Positions 7,379-13,511 of a DNA stretch of 14,135 bases are shown here, piece after piece. Source of the DNA: JACMRI01 sp043778625 (GTDB taxonomy: Bacteria; Bacteroidota; Bacteroidia; UBA4408); contig JAYWFU010000120.1 of assembly GCA_043778625.1 (NCBI GenBank), positions 1-14,135 on the forward strand. Reading direction: 5' to 3'. The number at the start of each line of letters is the position of its first letter. The stretch's first letter is position 1. The notes beneath the pieces are model-generated. The model had not been told where the DNA came from, searched no databases, and worked only from the letters and a program-made list of their open reading frames with translations. The position numbers and the translations under genes were made by a program.

Positions 7379-8050
7379 CTAACGTCGTTTTAGGTAAATG
7401 TTGATGTAATACAGCAACGTAATTAGTGAACTTACTGCAGCTGCCACGTAGGTTAAGGCTGCCCATTTAAGTGCATCTTTGGCTTTATCTAGCCCTATTC
7501 CATTGGTTATGCCAGCACTTTGTAACCATGCTAAACCACGGCGCGAGGCATCAAACTCCACAGGTAATGTTATTAACGAAAATAATGTAGTAACAGCAAA
7601 CAGTACAATACCTATTAATAATAATGGCGGAAACACTGTTACTAATAGTATGCCTGCCATAAGTACGTATTGTAACCAATGGCTAGTAACACTTACTATG
7701 GGTACTATGCGGCTACGTAAGGTTAGCCAATGGTAAGCGGTGGCATGCTGTACTGCATGCCCGCATTCGTGGGCTGCCACGGCTACTGCTGCTACGTTAG
7801 CTTGGTTGTATACCAACTCTGATAAGTTAATGGTTTTGGTTACGGGGTTATAATGGTCGGTTAATTGGCCAGCTACACTTACTACTTGTACATCTGTTAT
7901 GCCGCTATCGGCCAGCATACGCTCCGCTACTTGCTTGCCCGTAAGGGGAGTAAACTCTGTGCTGTAGTGTGCAAATTTATTTTTTAATTGATTGCTTATT
8001 GCCCAACTTATTAGTCCAATAAGACCCATTAATAGATATCCGAAAAGCAT
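7379..8050 (-). CDS. YugP-type neutral zinc metallopeptidase, membrane bound
   Basis: The 223-residue protein matches the Zn_peptidase_2 / YugP family. It has an N-terminal membrane anchor (1-20), LTGKQVAERMLADSGI, then GQLTDHYNPVTKTINLSE, and the zinc motif HECGH (94-98) inside AVAAHECGHAVQHA. Two hydrophobic segments follow at about 127-162, then LPVEFDASRRGL (Glu165 or Asp167 are candidates for the third metal ligand) and a final membrane helix at about 197-216. The length is normal. The ATG at 8050 is chosen as the first residue of the anchor and has a good promoter upstream (8109-8139). The biological substrate of this family is not established to my knowledge. priA follows 114 bp downstream on the same strand. 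Confidence 0.9.
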   Translation of the reverse strand: MLFGYLLMGLIGLISWAISNQLKNKFAHYSTEFTPLTGKQVAERMLADSGITDVQVVSVAGQLTDHYNPVTKTINLSELVYNQANVAAVAVAAHECGHAVQHATAYHWLTLRSRIVPIVSVTSHWLQYVLMAGILLVTVFPPLLLIGIVLFAVTTLFSLITLPVEFDASRRGLAWLQSAGITNGIGLDKAKDALKWAALTYVAAAVSSLITLLYYINIYLKRR

Positions 8051-8108
8051 TATATTATAGTATTATTGAGATTAATATTTTGCCACCTAGCGCTACTGCA
8101 CTAAGTAA

Positions 8109-8139
8109 CAAAAGTAATATTTAGTTAATGAAAACACAA
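8109..8139 (-). promoter_or_regulatory. Bacteroidota-type promoter for the peptidase gene
   Basis: On the minus strand there is a -7 box TACTTTTG (complement of 8109-8116) preceded by TTG (complement of 8137-8139) at 20-base spacing. This fits the TTTG-N19-21-TAnnTTTG pattern well. The start point would be near 8102, giving a leader of about 50 bases. The 12-base word around the -7 box (8108-8119) is repeated exactly at 11244-11255 before the arginase-like gene. Confidence 0.6.
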
Positions 8140-8213
8140 TACTGTATCTTTAAGTTTTAGCACCAACACCTCATTGGTAATGTTGAATTCAAATCCTTTG
8201 CTTAACTTGTTTG

Positions 8214-8969
8214 CTACCTAGTAAGCACAATTGGTTCAAACACAAAATTATTGCAATATGTTGGCAATGCCCAGTAACGCTCTTCTTTAGACGATTGATG
8301 TTGAATAAAATTAAACTCTTGCAACGGCTGTATATTATGTTCGTTAAAAAAACAACCCTTATATCCGTATGATTGTATTAATTCAAATACTTGTTCAACG
8401 CGCTCTTCGCTGCAATGGCGCGCCTCTAATTCTATTAATAAAATAGGTTTATAGGTAGTTAATATTTTGTGCGCTCCTTGTAATAATTCTAGCTCGTGTC
8501 CCTCTACATCTATTTTAATAAAACTTAATTTACTATTAATATCAGCTTCAAAATCATCAATACAACGTACCTCAACTTGCAAAGTGGTACACTCTTCTAT
8601 TTCGTTTTTTTGAGTGTTAAGGCTAGCTCCAGGCGATGTATTACTTTTACCTTTAGGCACGTAAAAATTTAAATTGCCCTGCTTATTAGACAGTGCGAAC
8701 GGGTATAGCAGTACATTAGTATACCGTTGCGTACCGCTAATAATTTTTTGCAAATAACTATGCAAGGTAGGCTGTGGTTCAAATGCAATAACACGTCCTG
8801 CACTACCCACACGGCTTTGCAACCAATGCAAGTAAGCTCCTTTATGGCACCCAATATCCATAACGGTTTCGCCTTTAAACACGTGTTGCAGTATATAAGT
8901 TATTTCGGCACTATCGCTGGCGTGCTTGTATTTATTGGCACGGTACAGGAATTTTATTTTTTCGAGCAT
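8214..8969 (-). CDS. FkbM-family SAM-dependent methyltransferase
   Basis: This 251-residue Rossmann-fold methyltransferase shows the FkbM pattern. Motif I is VMDIGCHKGAY (Asp38-Gly40), acidic motif II is RVIAFEPQP (Glu64), then LYPFALSNKQGNLNFY, SPGASLN, IDDF, and the FkbM hallmark FIKIDVEGHELELLQGA followed by PILLIELE. There is no signal peptide, so it is cytoplasmic. FkbM enzymes O-methylate hydroxyl groups on polyketides, sugars or glycans; this substrate cannot be told from sequence and no glycan genes are nearby. The gene begins 35 bp after tsaD on the same strand and is probably last in an arginase-like > tsaD > fkbM transcript. The ATG at 8969 gives the full domain. Confidence 0.88.
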   Translation of the reverse strand: MLEKIKFLYRANKYKHASDSAEITYILQHVFKGETVMDIGCHKGAYLHWLQSRVGSAGRVIAFEPQPTLHSYLQKIISGTQRYTNVLLYPFALSNKQGNLNFYVPKGKSNTSPGASLNTQKNEIEECTTLQVEVRCIDDFEADINSKLSFIKIDVEGHELELLQGAHKILTTYKPILLIELEARHCSEERVEQVFELIQSYGYKGCFFNEHNIQPLQEFNFIQHQSSKEERYWALPTYCNNFVFEPIVLTR

Positions 8970-9004
8970 GGTTGTTAATGGTATAAAAATTTAATACAGT
9001 ATTA

Positions 9005-10033
9005 CTAAAGCGCCATGCGTGGTTGCGGGCTAGCTTGCTGTGTGCCTAACTGGTTGCTAATGTATTTGTGGTAGGCCGTGATGCCTATCATTGCTGCGTT
9101 ATCAGTACAGTATTCAAATGTAGGAATATAGGTGGTAAAACCACGTTGTTGCAATGCCGTAAATTCAGTTCGTAACAAGCTATTAGTCGCTACACCCCCA
9201 GCTAATGCTACGTGTTTAATGTTATGTTCTGTGGCACAGGCTTCTAGGTTTTTCATCAGCATGCTTACAATAGTGTGTTGCGCACTTGCGCAAATATCTG
9301 CTAAATTATTGGTTACAAAATTTTCATCAGTTTGTTTTTGTTTGTTAATGTAGTTGAGTACTGAGGTTTTAAATCCACTAAAACTAAAATTATATCCATC
9401 AACTTTAGGCTTGGCAAACAAACACGCCTTGGCATTACCCTGTTGCGCATGCTTATCAACCAATGGGCCTCCAGGGTATGGCAAACCTAAAATTTTTGCC
9501 ACTTTATCAAAGGCTTCGCCTGCGGCATCGTCAAGAGTTTCGCCCAATATTTGTACCTCAGCAAAGCTTTTTATTAACACAATTTGTGTGTGTCCACCCG
9601 ATACTGTGAGGCATATAAACGGGAATGGCGGAATACCTACGTGGCGGGCATCATCAATAAAGTGTGCCATATAATGCCCCTGCATGTGGTTTACTTCTAC
9701 CAACGGTTTGTTAAGTGCCAATGCCATGCCTTTAGCAAAACTTGCGCCTACTAACAACGATCCCATTAAGCCCGGCCCGTTAGTATAGCCTATAAAAGTT
9801 ACGTCTTGCAACTTAACGTTAGCTTGCTGTAGTGCGGTATGCACTGCGGGCACTATGTTTTGCTGGTGTGCACGGCTAGCTAATTCAGGCACTACGCCAC
9901 CATATTTAGTGTGTACATCTTGGTTAGTTATAACGTTGCTCAACACTTTATTATTTAACAATATGGCGCAACTAGTATCATCGCACGACGATTCAATGGC
10001 TAGTGTTATAATTGGAGTGTTGTTATTTTGCAT
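9005..10033 (-). CDS. tsaD: tRNA N6-threonylcarbamoyladenosine transferase subunit TsaD
   Basis: TsaD (Kae1/YgjD) with TsaB and TsaE moves the threonylcarbamoyl group onto A37 of ANN-decoding tRNAs. The 342 residues have the ASKHA fold with ESSCDDTS (15-22), the metal ligands His116 and His120 in NHMQGHYMAH, SGGHTQ (145-150), the ETLDDAAGEAFDKVAK helix, LPYPGGP, NFSFSGFKTS, ALAGGVATNS and the last metal ligand Asp311 in YCTDNAAM. All expected residues are present. The ATG at 10033 precedes ITLAIESSCDDT at the usual distance. The arginase-like stop is only 10 bp upstream, indicating co-transcription, and fkbM follows 35 bp downstream. Confidence 0.97.
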   Translation of the reverse strand: MQNNNTPIITLAIESSCDDTSCAILLNNKVLSNVITNQDVHTKYGGVVPELASRAHQQNIVPAVHTALQQANVKLQDVTFIGYTNGPGLMGSLLVGASFAKGMALALNKPLVEVNHMQGHYMAHFIDDARHVGIPPFPFICLTVSGGHTQIVLIKSFAEVQILGETLDDAAGEAFDKVAKILGLPYPGGPLVDKHAQQGNAKACLFAKPKVDGYNFSFSGFKTSVLNYINKQKQTDENFVTNNLADICASAQHTIVSMLMKNLEACATEHNIKHVALAGGVATNSLLRTEFTALQQRGFTTYIPTFEYCTDNAAMIGITAYHKYISNQLGTQQASPQPRMAL

Positions 10034-10043
10034 TTTTTTTAGT

Positions 10044-11210
10044 TTAGAATAGTTTTTGATAGGTTTCCCACCATTTGTCAGGCAGCTCGTTGTGTGTAGC
10101 TTTTAAATAATCGTTGTACGAACAAGGTACGTTAGTGTGGCGTTCAAATTTCAACCGCTTATCAGGCGGATAAGGTACGGCCATCCACCATTTTTCGGAT
10201 TGCTTACTTTTGTAAAATTCTAATTGATGATTGCCGTCTTCAATAGTTACGTGGTAGCGCATAAAGTTAGCATTAACAGGGCTTGGCATTTCGTTTTTGC
10301 GAATACCTACTCCGTCAATAAAAAACCAAATTATTTGTGCCGCTAAGGCTGCCGTAGTACTATGCTCGTCTAACACGGGCGATACATTATATATTCCGAA
10401 GGAAGTAACTTTATCGCTTGCACCTGCGTAACGAGCCAATTGGCAAGCCTCCTGTCCATTAAAACCATTAGGAGAATTATTATTGCCTGCTGGAGCTTCG
10501 CTACGTCTAATAGCATTTATATCAAATGAAACTATGTCGGCATTGCGCAATATCGGTTCAGCTTCCTCCATGTTTTTTTGTATTGTGCCTACCCTGTGTA
10601 CATCAAAATACATTTTTTGCATTAACAAAATATCTTCGCTACTGTTTAAAAACGATTGATAACCAATATTACTGTAATTAAACAAAAAGTTAGGCTGATG
10701 CATTACTATTTTGCTTAGGTAAGAATACTCTTTTAATTCATCGGTTTCTTTTCCTAAATCAAATCGGGCATCAATATTTACAATATTAACTACCTGCTCT
10801 AAAGCTTGGTAGGCAAGGTAGTTGGCGTAAGTAAGGTCTTGTGTGCCACCAATAATTAAGGGAATACAGTTTATTTTTATTAACTCTTGTATTACTTGCG
10901 ATACTGCAAAATAAGTGTCGGCAGTAGTTGCACCAGCATTAATGTTTCCTAAATCATAAATTTTAGTAAGTCCAAAATGGTTGTATAATTTGTACAATTC
11001 ATCGCGCACTAGGTTAGGCGCATTGTGGCACTTTAGCTCACGAGTATTGCTACCACGGTCTTCGCACACGCCAAACAGTACAATACTATTACGTTCGATA
11101 CTAGGAAAACTTATGCTGTTTTTTAGGATAGTATTACCCAGTGTGGCTTCGTAATAGGTTTCAGGTGCAGTATTGGCAATGGGTTCAAAAAAAATAGATA
11201 TGTCGTGCAT
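10044..11210 (-). CDS. Arginase/formimidoylglutamase-fold protein with altered metal site
   Basis: The 388-residue protein has the ureohydrolase (arginase/agmatinase/formiminoglutamase) fold: FGVCEDRGSN, NAPNLVRDELYKLY, IYDLGNI, PLIIGGTQDLTYANYLAY, NIDARFDLG, YLSKIVMHQPNFLFNYSNIG, DIVSFDINAIRRSEAP. Bacteroidota carry a distinct ~380-residue branch with this wording, usually annotated as formimidoylglutamase. The di-manganese ligands are not canonical. The GGDHS position reads GGTQD (His to Gln124), DAHxD reads DARFD (His to Arg149; Asp147 and Asp151 kept), and DxD reads DIN (Asp230 kept, Asn232). Three of six ligands are lost, so hydrolase activity is doubtful. There is no signal peptide. It is first in an apparent operon with tsaD (10 bp) and fkbM, behind a TACTTTTG box. 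A non-catalytic or changed role is my inference. Confidence 0.85.
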   Translation of the reverse strand: MHDISIFFEPIANTAPETYYEATLGNTILKNSISFPSIERNSIVLFGVCEDRGSNTRELKCHNAPNLVRDELYKLYNHFGLTKIYDLGNINAGATTADTYFAVSQVIQELIKINCIPLIIGGTQDLTYANYLAYQALEQVVNIVNIDARFDLGKETDELKEYSYLSKIVMHQPNFLFNYSNIGYQSFLNSSEDILLMQKMYFDVHRVGTIQKNMEEAEPILRNADIVSFDINAIRRSEAPAGNNNSPNGFNGQEACQLARYAGASDKVTSFGIYNVSPVLDEHSTTAALAAQIIWFFIDGVGIRKNEMPSPVNANFMRYHVTIEDGNHQLEFYKSKQSEKWWMAVPYPPDKRLKFERHTNVPCSYNDYLKATHNELPDKWWETYQKLF

Positions 11211-11244
11211 TTGTACTAATTAAATATAAGTTAAGCTATATTTA

Positions 11245-11252
11245 CAAAAGTA
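11245..11252 (-). promoter_or_regulatory. Candidate -7 element (TACTTTTG) for the arginase-like operon
   Basis: The minus strand reads TACTTTTG 34 bp before the ATG at 11210. It sits inside the same 12-base word as the promoter at 8109-8116. A matching -33 TTTG is not seen at 19-21 bp, so only the -7 box is supported. Confidence 0.45.
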
Positions 11253-11286
11253 ATAAAATTGTAGTTGAAATAAGTGGGGGTAAAAC

Positions 11287-11328
11287 AAAAAATCGTCGTA
11301 ATGTTTTACAACATTTAAGACGATTTTT
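11287..11328 (-). terminator. Strong intrinsic terminator after the amidase lipoprotein gene
   Basis: The arms AAAAATCGTC (11288-11297) and GACGATTTTT (11319-11328) are exact reverse complements. They enclose a second stem, AATGTT/AACATT with a TTAC loop. On the minus strand the stem runs into TTTTTTGTTTT, a U-rich tail, 30 bp past the amidase stop at 11358. It separates that gene from the arginase-like operon. Confidence 0.85.
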
Positions 11329-11357
11329 CATTTAGTTAAAACTAATAAGCAACTACT

Positions 11358-12494
11358 TTATTTCATTTGCCAAAGAAAGGCATCAGGCGTTATACCACTG
11401 TAGTTAGTTGTGGCGTTAAACCAAGTACTTTGTGGTGTATTAATACGATTATAAGTATGGCAAGTAAAATATAAATTACCACTACGGTCTTTGTCGCTTA
11501 CAATAAAACTATGGTGTGCGTTTCCGTTAGGCGATACTAATTGCCCAAGGTCGCCTACCACTAATGTATTTAAGTTATATACTCGAGTTACACGTGTAGT
11601 AAGGCTTTTTAACAATACTCCAAATTTAGATGCTGAAGGCCAAACACCTGCAAAACCAGTGCGATACCCCACAGGATTAGTATTTTTGCCATACCACCAA
11701 GCTGCTGCTGATGATGCTTTTTTGTAAATTGGCGCCCATCCCCCACTTAATATACATTGCGAAATAAAACTAGTACAATCGCCTCCACAATACGAACACA
11801 TACCTGGCGAAAAGTCTTGATACACAGGGTTAGGAGCAATACCGTACAATACAGCGTAAGCGGCTGCGTTAGGCTTAGAGTAGGCTGCTACTTTACTTAA
11901 CGAATTACTAACCTCCTTAATTTCGTTAATATCTTCCTTTGATAATGTTTCTGCATCAGCAGCTACACGCTTGTTATTCATAGTTTGTTTATCAATATCA
12001 ATTAGTGCAGTTATTTTGTATTCGTTATTTTTTACGCTTACCGTAATTGAATACAGCTGTTGCTTAACTGATGTTATTGTTTTACCGCTGTATGCACTAA
12101 CTTGGTTGGTAGTTAAGTGAGTAGTTTCTTCAATGGCTAAGGTTTCCGAACCATCGTCGTTTTTAGTTATTGTTTTTGCTACAAGCTTAGTAGTGTGTGC
12201 AGTATATTTAATTTTGCAGGCTAATAAATTTTGTTTTTCTAAATCATACTCACTCGCTAGCGTAGTGGCTAAGTTGGCTGTTTCAAAGTAAGATGTTAAA
12301 TTAATTTCTTTAGCATCCGATTGTAAAAACTCATACCTACTATTAATGAAACGATTAATAACCACCTCTGAATTTTGCTGTTGCGCTACTGCACTAATTG
12401 TGGTAGTGTTAGTTTTAGCTTCTTGTTTAACACACGACACTAAAAATAATGATACCGTTGCTAGAGTTAAAATTGCGTTGTAATTTTTTGTCAT
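11358..12494 (-). CDS. Lipoprotein with Amidase_6-type papain-like domain
   Basis: This is a 378-residue predicted lipoprotein. A basic and hydrophobic leader ends in the lipobox LVSC, giving lipidated Cys21, so it is probably anchored in the outer or inner membrane. Residues ~22-205 are Ser/Thr/Asn-rich with no recognised domain. Residues ~206-378 match the putative amidase domain Amidase_6: PNAAAYAVLYGI, then GGDCTSFISQCILSGGW with candidate nucleophile Cys240, WPSAS, VVGDLGQLV, and NAHHSFIVSD with candidate catalytic His327/His328, then FTCHTYN. A nearby CSYC pair (233-236) could bind metal or form a disulfide. The family is presumed to cleave amide bonds, possibly in peptidoglycan, but substrates are not firmly known. 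ATG at 12494. It ends in its own terminator, so it is a single-gene unit; I find no good promoter in the AT-rich upstream DNA. Confidence 0.82.
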   Translation of the reverse strand: MTKNYNAILTLATVSLFLVSCVKQEAKTNTTTISAVAQQQNSEVVINRFINSRYEFLQSDAKEINLTSYFETANLATTLASEYDLEKQNLLACKIKYTAHTTKLVAKTITKNDDGSETLAIEETTHLTTNQVSAYSGKTITSVKQQLYSITVSVKNNEYKITALIDIDKQTMNNKRVAADAETLSKEDINEIKEVSNSLSKVAAYSKPNAAAYAVLYGIAPNPVYQDFSPGMCSYCGGDCTSFISQCILSGGWAPIYKKASSAAAWWYGKNTNPVGYRTGFAGVWPSASKFGVLLKSLTTRVTRVYNLNTLVVGDLGQLVSPNGNAHHSFIVSDKDRSGNLYFTCHTYNRINTPQSTWFNATTNYSGITPDAFLWQMK

Positions 12495-12579
12495 AATACT
12501 AATTGTTTTTAAAATTAATAATTGTGTAAACTAATACAAATTAAATATAGGTGTTATTTTTTTAATAAACAAGTACAAA

Positions 12580-12608
12580 TTGTAAATAATACAAATAGTT
12601 TAGTTTTG
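12580..12608 (+). promoter_or_regulatory. Plus-strand promoter-like motif with no gene behind it
   Basis: TAGTTTTG (12601-12608) matches TAnnTTTG, and a TTG lies at 12580-12582, 18 bases upstream. It points right, into a 900-bp stretch without an intact plus-strand gene (the next starts at 13512). It may be a relic, may drive a small RNA, or may be a chance match in AT-rich DNA. Confidence 0.3.
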
Positions 12609-12620
12609 TACACTAAACTA
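12596..12620. repeat. Perfect 9-bp inverted repeat over the promoter-like motif
   Basis: TAGTTTAGT (12596-12604) and ACTAAACTA (12612-12620) are exact reverse complements around a 7-base loop, and the arms cover most of the TAGTTTTG box. The arrangement is what a dimeric repressor's operator would look like; a hairpin is equally possible. It lies about 100 bp upstream of the amidase lipoprotein start on the other strand. Confidence 0.45.
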
Positions 12621-12670
12621 CTGTAAAAAACACTATAAACTATTGAATTTGAGCAAGATAGTTGTAGAGT

Positions 12671-12699
12671 CCCCCCCCCCCTGCGGTCGCTAGCTTGTA
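12671..12699 (-). repeat. C11 tract plus degenerate inverted copy of the REP-like hairpin
   Basis: Eleven consecutive C (12671-12681) are followed by TGCGGTCGCTAGCTTGTA. The reverse complement of 12681-12699 aligns without gaps to 13445-13463 at about 14 of 19 positions, and both run into a G-tract. This looks like a decayed half of the repeat found at 13229-13464 in opposite orientation, lying directly against the left end of the IS remnant. Confidence 0.45.
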
Positions 12700-13230
12700 G
12701 CCACAAGTGTTCGAAACGTTAATTAAGCTTAATTCAATAGCTGTTTTGCCTTATTGGGGTTACCTCCACACAGCACTACTATTTCTTTAATAATAGAGTT
12801 GTCGAGTTCAATTTCGAATTTCAATTTAGCAATTTTATAGCCTTTAATTTTATTTAGCTTTCGATAGGCAATAATTAGTGTAGCCAAAATCATAGTCATG
12901 CACAGCATTATATTTTGCAGGTATATTTTGGTTTAAAAACGATTTTAATTTAGCCGAACTTAGATAAGTTTCCATCACTCGCAGGCTTAATTTTTCACTG
13001 TTGAGCATCGAAAACAGTATCAATTTAAAAACGACCTCACCACTTAATTTTTTTTACTTGAAAATCAACTTTTGTTTTTAGTGCCAAGGCATCAAAAGTT
13101 CTAGTAGGTATTAGTTTTAATAATTCATGTCGAGTTATAAATCACTACTACCAATTTTTAAAATTGAACTAGAACGGTACTCAATTTAATTATAAACATA
13201 TCTTTGTGTAGCGTTTCTAACACGTGTGGC
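12700..13230 (-). mobile_element. Internally deleted IS with 19-bp terminal inverted repeats
   Basis: The ends GCCACAAGTGTTCGAAACG (12700-12718) and CGTTTCTAACACGTGTGGC (13212-13230) are inverted repeats matching at 17 of 19 positions. Between them lies only a transposase remnant on the minus strand (12729-13195), with an N-terminal part and a C-terminal part but no catalytic middle. At 531 bp this is a deletion derivative. No target duplication is visible: the flanks CTTGTA and ATGTTA do not match. The transposase wording suggests an IS4-type element, which I hold with moderate confidence. Confidence 0.7.
12729..13195 (-). pseudogene. Remnant of an IS4-like transposase, core deleted and frameshifted
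   Basis: Read 5'-3' on the minus strand, fragments in different frames line up as one protein. The start is YRSSSILKIGSSDL, then (frame change near 13140) TRHELLKLIPTRTFDALALK and TKVDFQVKK. After one missing base in the A8 run (complement of 13048-13055) comes KLSGEVVFKLILFSMLNSEK, then LSLRVMETYLSSAKLKSFLN and QNIPAKYNA. After a further junction near 12905-12955 comes TMILATLIIAYRKLNKIKGY, then KIAKLKFEIELDNSIIKEIV and VLCGGNPNKAKQLLN, ending in TAA at 12729-12731. The first block is typical of the N-terminus of such transposases and the last block of the C-terminus. The roughly 200 or more residues of DDE core expected between them are absent. It is certainly non-functional. Family assignment is from memory of sequence style. 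Confidence 0.65.
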
Positions 13231-13464
13231 ATGTTACTCGTATTTATTAAAACTAAAAACTAATTGTAATGAGCAATGATAGTAAACAAGAAAATAAAGG
13301 TTGGTACAATGGTAGCGGACACGAGCAAAATGCTCGCGCCAGCGGGGCATGTTGCTCGTATTCATTAAAACTAAAAATTAATTGTAATGAGCAATGATAG
13401 TAAACAAGAAAATAAGGTTTGGTACAATGGTAGCGGACACGAGCTGCAAGCTCGCGCCAGCGGG
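13229..13464. repeat. Two tandem 118-bp units, each with a REP-like hairpin
   Basis: Unit 1 is 13229-13346 and unit 2 is 13347-13464; I count nine differences. Each carries a hairpin near its right end: CGAGCA-AAA-TGCTCG (13322-13336) and CGAGCT-GCA-AGCTCG (13440-13454). The sixth pair changes from A-T to T-A, so pairing is kept. Around it, GGTAGCGGACA and CGCCAGCGGGG extend the stem through G-U wobbles, but only when read on the minus strand. A second weaker palindrome (TTGCTC at 13352-13357 with GAGCAA at 13389-13394) is perfect in unit 2 and has one mismatch in unit 1. Unit 1 begins at the right tip of the IS remnant. There are no unique spacers of CRISPR type. A REP/RAYT origin is an inference. 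Confidence 0.8.
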
Positions 13465-13511
13465 GGACGATCCTAAAAATAGTTATATGATTAAACAAGG
13501 TTATCATCGTT

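Noticed and set aside
9354..9674. 106-codon plus-strand frame inside tsaD
   Set aside because: It lies wholly opposite the most conserved part of tsaD and has no independent signals.
13229..13464. Short CRISPR array
   Set aside because: The units are full-length tandem duplicates with no alternation of short repeat and unique spacer, and no cas gene is in the window.
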